In this document: positions 10,900 through 20,735 of the stretch, in pieces
Layout: each line of letters begins with the position of its first letter
Numbering within the stretch: position 1 is the first letter of the stretch
Assembly: GCA_900545825.1 (NCBI GenBank)
Contig: URAS01000012.1
Location: forward strand, 1 to 64,000
Origin: an uncultured Actinomyces sp.
Lineage (GTDB): Bacteria > Actinomycetota > Actinomycetes > Actinomycetales > Actinomycetaceae
Reading direction: 5' to 3'
DNA length: 64,000 nucleotides
Position numbers and translations under genes: made by a program
The notes under the pieces: generated by a model
Databases searched by the model: none
What the model saw: only the letters and a program-made list of their open reading frames with translations
What the model was told of the DNA's origin: nothing

Positions 10900-11424
10900 A
10901 TGGCAGACAATCGGCACACCCTGTCCGTCCTCGTCGAGAACAAACCCGGCGTCCTCTCGCGCGTCGCCGCGCTGTTTACCCGCCGCGGCTTCAACATTCG
11001 CTCGCTGGCCGTGGGCGAAACCGAACACCCCGAGGTTTCGCGCATCACCGTGTGCGTCCACGCCGAGCCCCTGCCGTTTGAGCAGGTGACGAAACAGCTG
11101 AACAAGCTGGTCAACGTCCTCAAGGTTGTCGACCTCGACAAGGAGGAGTCCGTCCTGCGGCGCCTCATCCTCGTCAAGGTCAAGGCGAACGCGCACACCC
11201 GCTCCGAGATCGCCGACATCGCCGCGATGTTCCGCGCGAACGTTGTCGACGTCCAGCCCGACTCGCTGGTTATCCAAGGCGTGGGCGCTACCAAGACGCT
11301 CGAGGCGCTGCTCGATATGCTCGAGCCCTACGGGGTGAGCGAACTCGTTCAATCCGGTGTCGTGGCGATCGGCCGCGGCTCCCGCTCAATCACCGATCAA
11401 CTGAAGGAGAACACTCGTGGCTGA
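10900..11424 (+). CDS. ilvN: Acetolactate synthase small (regulatory) subunit
   Basis: 174 aa. The N-terminal ACT domain (residues 5-80, LSVLVENKPGVLSRVAALF) binds valine in the family and gives feedback control of IlvB. A C-terminal ALS_ss_C domain follows. The gene starts 3 bases after the ilvB stop and overlaps the ilvC start by 8 bases, which suggests translational coupling and a fixed subunit ratio. Confidence 0.95.
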   Translation: MADNRHTLSVLVENKPGVLSRVAALFTRRGFNIRSLAVGETEHPEVSRITVCVHAEPLPFEQVTKQLNKLVNVLKVVDLDKEESVLRRLILVKVKANAHTRSEIADIAAMFRANVVDVQPDSLVIQGVGATKTLEALLDMLEPYGVSELVQSGVVAIGRGSRSITDQLKENTRG

Positions 11425-12445
11425 AATCTACTACGACACCGACGCCGACCTTTCGGTGCTGAAGAACAAGAAGGTCGCCATTATCGGGTACGGCTCGCAG
11501 GGCCACGCCCACGCGCTCAACCTGCGCGACTCCGGTGTCCAGGTGGTCGTCGGCCTCCGCGAGGGCTCGTCGTCGGTGGCCAAGGCCAAGGAGCAGGGCC
11601 TGCAGGTCTGCTCGATCGAGGACGCCACCTCCCAGGGCGACATTGTCATGATCCTCGCGCCCGACCAGGTGCAGCGCACCCTGTACGCCGAGCAGATCGC
11701 CCCGAACCTCAAGCCCGACGCCGCGATCTTCTTCGCCCACGGCTTCAACATCCGTTACGGCTACATTCAGCCGGGCGAGGGCCACGACGTCTGCCTGGTC
11801 GCCCCCAAAGGCCCGGGCCACAAGGTCCGCGCGACCTACGAGGCCGGCTACGGTACGCCCGCGATCATCGCGGTCGAGCAGGACGAGTCGGGCCAGGCGT
11901 GGGAGCTGACGAAGGCCTACGCGAAGGGCCTGGGCGCCACCCGCGCCGGCGTCATCAAGACGACGTTTACTGAGGAGACCGAGACCGACCTGTTCGGCGA
12001 GCAGGCCGTCCTCTGCGGCGGCGTGTCGCACCTGATCCAGGCCGGTTTCGAGACGCTGACGGCCGCCGGCTACCAGCCGGAGATCGCCTACTTCGAGGTC
12101 TGCCACGAGCTCAAGCTCATCGTCGACCTCATTAACGAGGGCGGCATCACGAAGCAGCGCTGGTCGTGCTCCGACACCGCCGAATACGGCGACTACGTGT
12201 CGGGCCCGCGCGTCATCACCGACGACACGAAGGCCGCGATGCGCGCAATCCTCGACGATATCCAGGACGGCACGTTCGCCAAGCGCTTCATCGCCGACCA
12301 GGACGCGGGCGCCCCCGAGTTCAAGGCGCTGCGCGAGAAGGAAGAGGCGCACCCGATCGAGGCCGTCGGCCGCGAGCTGCGCAAGATGTTCTCGTGGAAC
12401 CAGTCGTCGACCGACGACTACCAGGAAGGCCACGCCGAGCGCTAG
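11417..12445 (+). CDS. ilvC: Ketol-acid reductoisomerase (class I)
   Basis: 342 aa, the usual length of the short class I enzyme. It rearranges and reduces acetolactate with NADPH and Mg in the second step of branched-chain synthesis. The N-terminal Rossmann motif GYGSQGHAHALNLRDSG is present, and the knotted C-terminal domain carries the metal-binding acidic residues (ETDLFGEQ and CHELK). It starts with GTG inside the end of ilvN, with AAGGAG 10 bases upstream. It is the last gene of the operon. Confidence 0.96.
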   Translation: MAEIYYDTDADLSVLKNKKVAIIGYGSQGHAHALNLRDSGVQVVVGLREGSSSVAKAKEQGLQVCSIEDATSQGDIVMILAPDQVQRTLYAEQIAPNLKPDAAIFFAHGFNIRYGYIQPGEGHDVCLVAPKGPGHKVRATYEAGYGTPAIIAVEQDESGQAWELTKAYAKGLGATRAGVIKTTFTEETETDLFGEQAVLCGGVSHLIQAGFETLTAAGYQPEIAYFEVCHELKLIVDLINEGGITKQRWSCSDTAEYGDYVSGPRVITDDTKAAMRAILDDIQDGTFAKRFIADQDAGAPEFKALREKEEAHPIEAVGRELRKMFSWNQSSTDDYQEGHAER

Positions 12446-12461
12446 GCAGCGGACGGTTTTT

Positions 12462-12490
12462 CTCGGGGCGGCCCAGTGGGCCGCCCCGAG
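12462..12490 (+). terminator. Terminator of the ilvBNC operon
   Basis: The 13-bp perfect stem CTCGGGGCGGCCC and its complement enclose a 3-base loop, 16 bp after the ilvC stop. A T5 run lies just before rather than after the stem. Confidence 0.75.
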
Positions 12491-12702
12491 GCGTATCCGC
12501 ACCCGAATCGCGGGGCCGGGTCGGAAACGTGAGATCGTGTGCACAAATCTGGGACTAAGGGCGCCCTCGAGGAGTGAAAGTCGCCCTCAGCGGCGTGACC
12601 TGGGTGACAGATAGCCACACTATAGACACTCTCCCGCCCCCGGCACCGGGATCTCTACGATGGGTGCACAGGCGAAACGTTAACAGTGAAGGAAGACGTC
12701 TC

Positions 12703-14009
12703 ATGGCATTGATTGTCCAAAAGTACGGCGGATCGTCGGTTGCCGACACCGCCGCGCTGAAGCGCGTTGCCCAACGCGTCGTCGATGCACACCGGCTCGG
12801 CCACGATGCCGTCGTCGTGGTGTCGGCCATGGGGGACACGACGGACGAGCTGCTCGACATGGCCGAGGAGCTCAACCCCGACGCCCCCAAGCGCGAAATG
12901 GACATGCTGATGTCCGCCGGCGAGCGAATTTCGATGTCGCTGCTGGCGATGGCGATTACCCGCCTGGGCGTCCCCGCCTATGCGTACACGGGCCGCCAGG
13001 CCGGCATCCACACGGACACCCGCTACGGCAAGGCGTCGATCACCGGCATGGTCCCCGAACGCGTGGCCCGCGCCATCCAGTCGGGCTCGGTGGCGATCGT
13101 CGCCGGCTTCCAGGGCGTCAACGACCGCGGCGACGTGACGACGCTCGGCCGCGGCGGCTCCGACACGACGGCGGTGGCGCTCGCGGCCTCGCTCCACGCG
13201 GATGTCTGCGAGATTTTCACGGACGTCGACGGGATGTTCACCGCGGATCCGCGAATTGTGCCGAAGGCTTCGCAGGTGCGGCGTCTCGATTATGAAGAGA
13301 CGTTGGAGCTTGCGGCGTCGGGTGCCAAGATTCTTCACTTGCGCGCCGTCGAGTTTGCTCGGCGTTACAAGGTGCCTTTGCACGTGCGGTCGTCGTTCTC
13401 GGACAAAGTGGGAACGTGGATTGCGCAGTCCGATCCCTCGCCAAAACTTAGCGGATACCTGTCTGCCGACAGCTTTTACACAAAGGAGTCAGACGTGGAA
13501 CAGCCCATTATCTCCGGTATCGCTCACGACCGTTCGCAGGAAAAGATTACGGTCGTCGGTTTGCCGGACAAGCCGGGTTCCGCCGCCGAGCTGTTTCGGC
13601 AGGTCGCGGCAGCCGACGCGAATATCGACATGATCGTTCAGAATATTGCGTCGACGCCCGGTCGCAACACGATTACGTTTACCCTGCAGGGTGGCGACGC
13701 GAAAGAGGTCCTCAAGCGGCTCGAGGCCGCGAAGGGAATCCTCGATTATCAGGAAATCGTCTATAACCCGGAAATCGGCAAACTGTCGCTCGTGGGCGCG
13801 GGTATGCGAACTAACCCGGGTATTTCTGCCAGGTTCTTTGAGGCGCTGTCGAAGGCCGGCGTCAACGTCGAGATGATTTCGACCTCCGAGGTCCGGATTT
13901 CCGTCATCGTCGATATCGACCGTCTGGATGAGGCCGTCCGTGCCCTCCACACGGAGTTCAACCTGGATAGCACCGAAACCGAAGCAGTCGTTTATGGAGG
14001 GACGGGCCG

Positions 14010-14013
<4 letters not shown>
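12703..14013 (+). CDS. ask: Aspartokinase (alpha chain; with internal beta start)
   Basis: 436 aa. It phosphorylates aspartate, the entry step to lysine, threonine, methionine and diaminopimelate. The kinase domain (residues 1-245) begins with KYGGSSVAD, and two ACT domains follow (about 265-430) for lysine and threonine feedback. The start at 12703 is preceded by GAAGGA. An in-frame reading extends farther upstream without a ribosome site and was rejected. The stop overlaps the asd start by 4 bases. A TATAGA box at 12621 may be a -10, but no clear -35 was seen. Confidence 0.95.
13482..14013 (+). promoter_or_regulatory. Internal ribosome site and GTG start for aspartokinase beta subunit
   Basis: AAAGGAG (13482-13488) lies 6 bases before an in-frame GTG at 13495. 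This would give a 172-aa beta chain made only of the ACT domains. Corynebacterium LysC has the same in-frame alpha/beta arrangement with a 172-aa beta chain, and the assembled enzyme is alpha2beta2. The ribosome site and frame are seen directly; the beta product is inferred. Confidence 0.8.
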
Positions 14014-15059
<1,046 letters not shown>

Positions 15060-15076
15060 CCGTATGCAGGGGTAAA

Positions 15077-15118
15077 ACGTATGCGGCGTCCTCCGGGTTC
15101 GGAGGGCGCCGCATACGT
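15077..15118 (+). terminator. Long terminator hairpin after asd
   Basis: A 19-bp stem (ACGTATGCGGCGTCCTCCG and its complement with one mismatch) has a 4-base loop and starts 18 bp after the asd stop. It is probably bidirectional. Confidence 0.8.
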
Positions 15119-15174
15119 CTGCCCGTGGGCGTGATCCTTCTGTCCGATGTGGTCACGTTCATGCGGTTAGATCG

Positions 15175-15204
15175 GTGAACGTGACCTTTTTTGATCACGT
15201 TCAC
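15175..15204. repeat. 29-30-bp palindromic repeat, copy 1
   Basis: GTGAACGTGACC, a T6 spacer, then GATCACGTTCAC. It is the same element as at 20652, 37013 and 39178, and lies between convergent genes (asd and the membrane protein at 15223). A half site (GGTCACGTTCAT) lies just upstream at about 15151-15162. Confidence 0.85.
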
Positions 15205-15222
15205 GCGGGTGGGGTGCGCGCG

Positions 15223-16605
15223 TTAGAACTGGCCGACGCGGCCGCCGCCGGCGGTGAAGCCGTGGCCCGTCGTCGCGTCCCAGCATTCGACGGCGCTGCC
15301 GGACGACTGGCAGGCGATCGTGCCCTGGGCGACCGCCGCGGACGCCGCGAGGACGGCGTTTTGCGAACCCTGGTCGGCCGCGACCTGTCCGGCATCGGTC
15401 ATGGCGAAGACGCCGCCCGCGGTGATCGTCAGGCTGAGGGCGCCGCCGTGGTTGCCGTATTCGCCGGTCGTCTTTTTGATGATGCAGTGCGCCTGGCCGG
15501 CGTTGATGTCGCAGACGACGCCGCCGGAGTCGACCTGGAACTCGGTGATGTCCGTGTACGCCGCGGCGGGCACGGGCCGCACCTCGTTGCTGGCGTTCTC
15601 TTCCTCTTCCTTCGAGAAGTCTTTGACGACGCGTTCCTGGTCGGTCAGCGCCAGCGCCTGCTTGGCGCGGTCGGTGCCACTGCGCTGGAACGCGGCCGGG
15701 TTGTCCGAGTCGTCGGGCGCCACGGTCTGTGTGGACACGGGCTTGCGTTCGGTATTCCCCAGGGCCCGGGCGACGACGGCGCCGAGGCCCGAGCTGCGGT
15801 TGCCCTGCGCGTATTGGACGCCGCCGATGCCGCCCACGACGATGATGACCGTGAGGAGAACGGCGACGATGATCGTGAGGACGCCGCTGGGGCGCGACCA
15901 GAACGAGCCCTGCTTGGCGGACTTGGCCTTCCGCGCCTGGAGCTCCTCGGGGGCGACACCCGTCGCGGCAGACACGGGCTTCCACTGGTTATGCGACGCG
16001 TTGGCGGCCGGGCGCCAGTCGTCCTCGTATTGTTCGGGCGACCACGAGGACGTCGCCTGCGGGTCCCACCCGCCGTCCTCGGCGCGGTCGGCCTGCGGGA
16101 AGTCGCGCTGGTCGCGGGGCTGGTTGTCGCCCTCGCGCTGATAGTCGTCGCGCTGGTCGCGGGGCTGGTTGTCGCCCTCGCGCTGATAGTCGTCGCGCTG
16201 GCCGTAGTCCTCGCGGTAGTCCGTGTATGCCGAGTAGTCGTGGTCGCCCTGGCCGTCGGCGGAGGAGTCGTACCCCTGGGCGTCCTCGTCGTAGCCGGGG
16301 CGCGCGTCTTCGTCGTAGTTGCGGTCGTAACGGTCGTCCGCGCGATGGGCCTGTCGGCCGTAATCGCCGCGCGTGCCGCGGTGCGGTGTTGCGGAGGACT
16401 CGGCCGCCGTGCGTGAGCGACGGGCGAGGGCGGCATGGATGTCCGGGTCTTCGAACTCGGCGAGCCAGTCCAGCAGCGCCGGGTATGTCGACGGGTTCTC
16501 GGCGATGGCCGGTCGCGCCTCGGGGACGTTCTGCGCCAGATCCTGCAGATCGGTGAGCGGCGTCGCGGGGTCTGCGGCGCGGCGCAGATCGTCGTGGAGG
16601 CTCAT
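15223..16605 (-). CDS. Membrane protein with N-terminal variant leucine-rich repeat and low-complexity linker
   Basis: 460 aa. Residues 1-65 match the helical variant-leucine-rich-repeat module found at the N-terminus of many actinobacterial proteins (LTDLQDLAQNVPEARPAIAE). A charged, Asp/Tyr/Gln-rich linker follows (about 75-225). It contains a 15-residue unit starting DDYQREGDN twice, encoded by a perfect 45-bp tandem duplication. One transmembrane helix (about 228-252) and a C-terminal outside domain of about 200 residues follow, with four cysteines that could form disulfides. The role is unknown. The topology suggests a sensor or scaffold with its soluble tail inside. The start is supported by GAAAGG upstream. 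Confidence 0.75.
   Translation of the reverse strand: MSLHDDLRRAADPATPLTDLQDLAQNVPEARPAIAENPSTYPALLDWLAEFEDPDIHAALARRSRTAAESSATPHRGTRGDYGRQAHRADDRYDRNYDEDARPGYDEDAQGYDSSADGQGDHDYSAYTDYREDYGQRDDYQREGDNQPRDQRDDYQREGDNQPRDQRDFPQADRAEDGGWDPQATSSWSPEQYEDDWRPAANASHNQWKPVSAATGVAPEELQARKAKSAKQGSFWSRPSGVLTIIVAVLLTVIIVVGGIGGVQYAQGNRSSGLGAVVARALGNTERKPVSTQTVAPDDSDNPAAFQRSGTDRAKQALALTDQERVVKDFSKEEEENASNEVRPVPAAAYTDITEFQVDSGGVVCDINAGQAHCIIKKTTGEYGNHGGALSLTITAGGVFAMTDAGQVAADQGSQNAVLAASAAVAQGTIACQSSGSAVECWDATTGHGFTAGGGRVGQF
16104..16193. repeat. Perfect 45-bp tandem duplication inside the membrane-protein gene
   Basis: Two identical 45-bp units (16104-16148 and 16149-16193) encode the repeated 15 residues of the linker. 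The identity at DNA level shows a recent duplication. The frame is preserved. Confidence 0.9.
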
Positions 16606-16674
16606 ATGCGGGGTACCTTTCGGAAAGCGCTTACCGTCCCAGCCTAGTCAACTGCCGCGCGTTTGGCCCGCACG

Positions 16675-17397
16675 CTACGCCGGTTGGTGGACAGGACACA
16701 GGCCCATGGCCAGCGACGTCTCGGTTTCCGGGGTGGTGAAAGGTGACTGAGTAATCGCGATGGGGCGGCCGAAAAATGCCTCAGTCGCGGGGAATGGGGC
16801 CTGTGCGGCGTCGACGCCGAGGCCGCGGAGAATGAACGCCTGGAGGGCGTGGATCATGTATTCGCGCGACGCCGGGTCGGTCGGCATCCGTCGGCCTGCC
16901 AGGCAGCCGTTGATCATCGAGATGCAGACGAGGAGGTTCTGCTTGGGGATCTGGTGGCTAAGCATCGCCTCTTCGAGGATCGCCGAGAGGACGGCCTCGA
17001 TGTCGTGACCGTGCGCGGAGAGCTCGCGGATCGTGTGGGGCGAGACCTGCTGGCGCAGGTTCGTCGAGGGCGCCAGGTGGTATTTCGCGCCCAGCACCAG
17101 CTGCTCGCGGATGTAGACCCGCAGTTTCGCCAGCGGATCCGACAGTTCAGACAGGCGCTCGCGCAGGTGGACGGCGTAATGGGCGGTCTCGTATTGGACG
17201 TACGCGAGGAGCAGCGACTCTTTGTCGTCGAAGTGGTTATAGACGGCCGTGCGTCCCACGCCGGCCTCGTGAGCGATCTCGGCCATCGTCAGCGATTCGA
17301 ACGTCCGCTCTTGGAGCAGGCGGCCGAGGGCGGCGAACAGGCGCTCCCGGATCTGTTGGCGGTGGTCGGCGAGGTTTTGACCGATGATCTTTGGCAT
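16675..17397 (-). CDS. TetR/AcrR-family transcriptional regulator
   Basis: 240 aa. The TetR-type helix-turn-helix spans about residues 28-62 (TMAEIAHEAGVGRTAVYNHF), followed by an all-helical ligand domain typical of the TetR_C group. The gene lies 34 bp after the NUDIX gene on the same strand. GACA-N5-TGTC lies at 17420, about 23 bp upstream of the ATG, and may be its own operator. AAGG is very close to the ATG (1 base). The ligand and targets are not evident. Confidence 0.85.
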   Translation of the reverse strand: MPKIIGQNLADHRQQIRERLFAALGRLLQERTFESLTMAEIAHEAGVGRTAVYNHFDDKESLLLAYVQYETAHYAVHLRERLSELSDPLAKLRVYIREQLVLGAKYHLAPSTNLRQQVSPHTIRELSAHGHDIEAVLSAILEEAMLSHQIPKQNLLVCISMINGCLAGRRMPTDPASREYMIHALQAFILRGLGVDAAQAPFPATEAFFGRPIAITQSPFTTPETETSLAMGLCPVHQPA

Positions 17398-17419
17398 GCC
17401 TTACATATTGGCAGTTTCT

Positions 17420-17432
17420 GACAGATTTTGTC
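17420..17432. promoter_or_regulatory. Candidate TetR operator
   Basis: GACAGATTTTGTC is an inverted repeat with 4-bp arms and a 5-bp centre, just upstream of the TetR gene and touching the stop codon of the NUDIX gene. It is short and could be chance. Confidence 0.35.
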
Positions 17433-17875
17433 TAGTTGTCCGCATAATGTCGCGGGGTCCACGTCGGCGGGGGAGTGGCCGCGATGTGCCGGGCGATCGG
17501 TAGGTCCGGCGGCAGCCACGGGAGGTCCGCGAGGGCGGCGCGCGGCTGCCACACGTGGGCGAGGTGCGAGTCGGTGAGCCGGGGCGTGTGGCGCGGGGCG
17601 AGCCGAGCCCACGCCGTCCACATGTCGCGTCCGGCGAGGATCGGCCACAGGCCGTCCTCCCGGTCGGGGTTGGGGAGGGTGGGGCCAAGGTCGACCTCGA
17701 CGCTCAGTTCTTCGCGCAGTTCCCGGACGAGGGCGGCGCGCGGCGTTTCGCCGTCCTCGAGCTTGCCGCCGGGAAACTCGAAAAGTCCGCGGAGGCTTTC
17801 GGGGTATGCGCGCTGGCTGGCGAGGATCGTGTCGTCGGCGCCGACGACGATCGCGGCAACGATGAGGCGGGACAC
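17432..17875 (-). CDS. NUDIX hydrolase (MutT-like)
   Basis: 147 aa. The NUDIX box matches GX5EX7REUXEEXGU: G-GKLEDGETPRAALVRELREE, residues about 36-57. MutT-type enzymes hydrolyse oxidised or other nucleoside triphosphates. I place the start at GTG 17875 because AGAAAGG is 8 bases upstream. The frame stays open farther upstream but would then read antisense through tRNA-Gly. It is probably cotranscribed with the TetR gene downstream. Confidence 0.87.
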   Translation of the reverse strand: MSRLIVAAIVVGADDTILASQRAYPESLRGLFEFPGGKLEDGETPRAALVRELREELSVEVDLGPTLPNPDREDGLWPILAGRDMWTAWARLAPRHTPRLTDSHLAHVWQPRAALADLPWLPPDLPIARHIAATPPPTWTPRHYADN

Positions 17876-18100
17876 GGCGGGCCTTTCTGGTCGGCGAGGA
17901 CGGGCTGATGCGAGTCTCTCACGGCACGGGGTGGGGCGTGAGGGTGGGGGCTGGTGGGGCTTGGCGCGGGGCGTGCGGGCGGGCGTGCGTTGGTGGGGCC
18001 CGCGGGTTCTGGTGGCGTGTCGCTGGCGGCTGGCGGTGGCTGTGGACCGGTTTGGTGGGGTCTCGGCGGACAGGGTATGCTGGGTGAGGCTTTTGCGCCT

Positions 18101-18174
18101 GCGGGTGTAGTTCATCGGTAGAACGACAGCTTCCCAAGCTGTAGAGGCGGGTTCGACTCCCGTCACCCGCTCCA
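18101..18174 (+). tRNA. tRNA-Gly (anticodon CCC)
   Basis: The acceptor stem pairs GCGGGTG with CACCCGC. The anticodon stem-loop is ACAGC-TTCCCAA-GCTGT, giving anticodon CCC for GGG codons. The T arm has TTCGACT, the discriminator base is T, and the genomic sequence continues with CCA. The 3' end lies 85 bp before an excisionase-like gene, a common arrangement at integration sites. Confidence 0.95.
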
Positions 18175-18258
18175 ACGAACCGGCAGCGGCGCCTGGTAGC
18201 GACCCCTCAATCACGCGGTTAGCCGCAGAATCTCCTATCTTCTCGCGAGGCCGTTGAC

Positions 18259-18510
18259 GTGCTGACTCAGGATAAGACCGCAACGACCAGGCCTGATGGT
18301 CACAGCCTTACCTCTCAAGAGGCGGCGGATATGCTCGGGATCAGCTGTCCTGCCTTCGTGAAGCTGATGGAGGACGGCAAGCTGCCGTTCCAGCGCGCGT
18401 CTGGCGGTCGCCATCGACGTGTGCTCTTGCGTGACGTCCTCGAATACCAGAACGGGGTGCTCGTGGGGGGGGTGAGGGCGCCGTCCTCGAGCGGCGTCAG
18501 GGGTGCTTGA
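18259..18510 (+). CDS. Excisionase-family (HTH_17) DNA-binding protein, solitary
   Basis: 83 aa. It has the MerR-like excisionase fold: LTSQEAADMLGISCPAFVKL (residues 16-35) and GRHRRVLLRDVLEYQ (about 52-66). Close relatives are antitoxins paired with PIN-domain toxins, or phage/ICE excisionases. No toxin or integrase follows; the next gene is on the other strand. The start is a GTG with no strong ribosome site. It is best read as an orphan antitoxin or excisionase left from an element at the tRNA. Confidence 0.7.
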   Translation: MLTQDKTATTRPDGHSLTSQEAADMLGISCPAFVKLMEDGKLPFQRASGGRHRRVLLRDVLEYQNGVLVGGVRAPSSSGVRGA

Positions 18511-18531
18511 TTGGGTCGTGAGTCAGGGCGC

Positions 18532-19395
18532 CTACCAGGCGTTTTGGCACACCGCACGGATCGCGTTGACGTGAGTGTCGACGTCGAATTCGCTGCTGAG
18601 GTGCCCGCCATCAACGCGCGTGACGATGGCGTGGGGAAAGAGCTCGAGCAGTGAGCGGTGGTCCTCGGCCTTGAAGAGGTCGTCGCGCGGCAAGATGATT
18701 CGCACTCGCCCGGAACGCTGAAAATCGGAGTCGCGCAATTCCTCCGGCGTAATCGGTGCGACGAATCCAAGGTCCAAGATCACCCGGGTAATGTGTTGAT
18801 CCTTTTCGCGCGTGTAATCGCGGAACATTTCGGTGAGCATGTCCTCGACGTATTGACGCTCGGCCGGGCTCTGCGCATTGCACGAGCGGACGGTCATTTT
18901 TAGCGCCCAGCCTTTGTAGCGGTCATAGTTGCACCAGCCCATGTACCACAGCAGAGCAGGCAACATCCAATAGCGGCGACGTAACCGCGAGCGGGTGCGC
19001 GCCGTGAATCCGACGGTCGCAAACAGGGCCAGGCCGGCGACGGCCTCGGGATGCCTGCGAGCAATCACCTGCGCAAGAATCCCGCCATAACTGGCCCCGA
19101 CGAACACGGCCCGCTGGACGCCTAACGCATGCATGAGGTCGACGCAACCGTCGGCAACGGCGTCGCTGGTGGTGAGCGTCCGCGGATAATCGAACGCGAT
19201 CACGCGGTAATCGTCGGCCAGTGCGTCGAGGTATTTGTACCACATGAGCGCGCAATTCATTCCGCCGTTAAGCAGCATGATTGTCCGCTCGTGTTCGGGG
19301 CCGGTTTCGAGGTAATCGAATGTGGTGCCACCGACCTGGCATTGGTGAAAGTGGTGCCGGGCATTAAACTCGCTGAGTTCGTCGGTGAACGTCAT
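18532..19395 (-). CDS. Alpha/beta hydrolase
   Basis: 287 aa from ATG 19395 (GAGG lies 6 bases upstream; an ATG at 19407 is also possible). It has an alpha/beta hydrolase fold with an oxyanion-hole strand LLNGGMNCALMW, a nucleophile elbow GASYGG, an acidic residue in the LPRDDLFK region and a late His in DGGHLSS. The substrate cannot be inferred. It is of the type seen in esterases and C-C hydrolases, and stands alone. Confidence 0.8.
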   Translation of the reverse strand: MTFTDELSEFNARHHFHQCQVGGTTFDYLETGPEHERTIMLLNGGMNCALMWYKYLDALADDYRVIAFDYPRTLTTSDAVADGCVDLMHALGVQRAVFVGASYGGILAQVIARRHPEAVAGLALFATVGFTARTRSRLRRRYWMLPALLWYMGWCNYDRYKGWALKMTVRSCNAQSPAERQYVEDMLTEMFRDYTREKDQHITRVILDLGFVAPITPEELRDSDFQRSGRVRIILPRDDLFKAEDHRSLLELFPHAIVTRVDGGHLSSEFDVDTHVNAIRAVCQNAW

Positions 19396-19569
19396 TGTTG
19401 GCCTCATTTCCGGGCTTTCACGCTATCCGGCAGACGTGATCTCTGGTCGGGGATTGATCTGGGGGAGGGAGCGTCTGGGTTGGGTAGGGGTCGAGGTCGC
19501 CTTCGCGGCGTGCGGCGGCAAAACCCGCTGCCGAAGAACGATCATGATGCGACTAAGCCTATCCTGACC

Positions 19570-19692
19570 TATTCTGGTGAGGCCATCGTCAGCAACATCC
19601 GCGGTGGTCGCCTGGCCCTGTCGGCGGACCGCGAAGGCCTGAACCGTTCGGCCGCCATTCGTGCTGCCGTCAGCGTGTGGGGGGCGCAGTGA
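19570..19692 (+). pseudogene. Remnant of a ribbon-helix-helix protein gene
   Basis: An in-frame stretch ending at TGA 19690 reads LALSADREGLNRSAAIRAAV and then SVWGAQ. This resembles the C-terminal part of an RHH domain, and is alike in form to LSRTDAIREAVREWSAQ in the intact RHH gene at 27240. The N-terminal part and a start are not evident. With the NUDIX-to-tRNA-to-excisionase stretch it suggests leftovers of toxin-antitoxin or mobile genes. The remaining 19396-19570 shows nothing I can name. Confidence 0.35.
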
Positions 19693-19810
19693 TCGTCTCT
19701 CCGCCCGCCCGGAAGCACGGCGTCAGCGACGAGGATGCGGCTGCGGCCGCCGGGGCCGGGGTCGGGGCGCCGATCGGCTGACCGCGGACGCCCGCGGATG
19801 CTGGGTGCGA

Positions 19811-20535
19811 CTACTTTGCGAAGTCGTAGTCGATCTTTGCGTCCGGGTTGATTGCGTGGATGATGCTGTCGTAGAACGTCTTCGACTGCTGCTGGAGGGC
19901 GTCCCTGTTGTCGGCGATGTGCTTCTTTTCGGCGTCCTCGCTGAGGATCTTGCTGGCCATTTCGGCGGCGTCAATTTCGGGGGGGCGACGAGGCTGATTG
20001 CGCCGTTCTTTTCGACCGCCTTCTTGAGGTCGATATTGCTGTGGCCCGGCACCTTAAAAGCGGGGATGGTCAGGCGATAGTGGTCCTCGCCGACCCGCTT
20101 GATCTGGACCTGCGAGCCGTCGATCCCCAGCTGAATGCCGTAGGCATACTGGAGGTAAAGTGCCCGGTTAGCGCCCGGAACCTTGTAGCCCATAAACTTC
20201 GCCTGGCTGTCCTTTTCGGCGATCCCCTGGACCCGGACTTTCAGCAGTTCGATATTCTGCTGCCGCGTCACCGCCTGGAGAATCTGGCGATTATCTTCGT
20301 GGGTTTCGCTGGCGAATATGCCCGGGATGCTGGGTTTTATGAAAACGAAAGCGAGGGCGCCGACGATAAATCCAATCGCCAGGCAGGTCAGTCCGACTTT
20401 AATCCGAGGAACGTGGTTGCTGTTAAACCTGCTCCACCGGCCCTGTCGAGGCGGCTTTGCCGGCGGCATCGGCGCTGCTGGCGCGGACGCTGCAGGCGCA
20501 GGTGCGGGTGCGGGTGTGTCGGGGCGGTGAGACAT
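19811..20535 (-). pseudogene. DUF4230 membrane-anchored protein, frameshifted in a C7 run
   Basis: The N-terminus is Pro/Ala-rich, then a transmembrane helix (about residues 45-65), then a DUF4230-like outside domain. After VAPP at 19979-19985 (seven C on the coding strand) the frame breaks. With one more C the protein continues EIDAAEMASKIL and ends in YDFAK at a TAG at 19811-19813, giving about 242 aa, a normal family length. As written, the reading goes into a Ser/Arg-rich nonsense tail. This may be slippage in the living cell (phase variation), decay or a base-call error. The family function is unknown. Confidence 0.7.
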
Positions 20536-20651
20536 GCGAGGTCCTTTGGGGAGCAGGTGGGGGATGATTTCACGTCATGCTAAGACCCGATGCGCCCCTC
20601 GATGAACGTGATCCTTTCCTCCGCTTTCATCACGGTGAAGGGCCCAGATCG

Positions 20652-20680
20652 GTGAACGTGACCTTTTTGACCACGTTCAT
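20652..20680. repeat. 29-bp palindromic repeat, copy 2
   Basis: GTGAACGTGACC, T5, GACCACGTTCAT. It lies in the space between divergent genes (DUF4230 and the endonuclease-like gene). A partial unit starting GATGAACGTGATC lies 50 bp upstream, as also seen near copy 1. Confidence 0.8.
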
Positions 20681-20735
20681 CCGGGCAGGGCGGCCGGCCC
20701 GGCGGTGTTACGCTGACCGGACAGAGGACGCATCG

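Noticed and set aside
12491..12702. Lysine riboswitch before ask
   Set aside because: I looked for the multi-helix arrangement and an intrinsic terminator before the start and saw neither.
18101..18174. Attachment-site duplication of the tRNA-Gly 3' end
   Set aside because: No second copy of the T-arm/acceptor sequence was seen elsewhere in the window.
17876..18283. N-terminal extension of the NUDIX protein
   Set aside because: It would translate antisense through tRNA-Gly; a good GTG start with a ribosome site exists at 17875.
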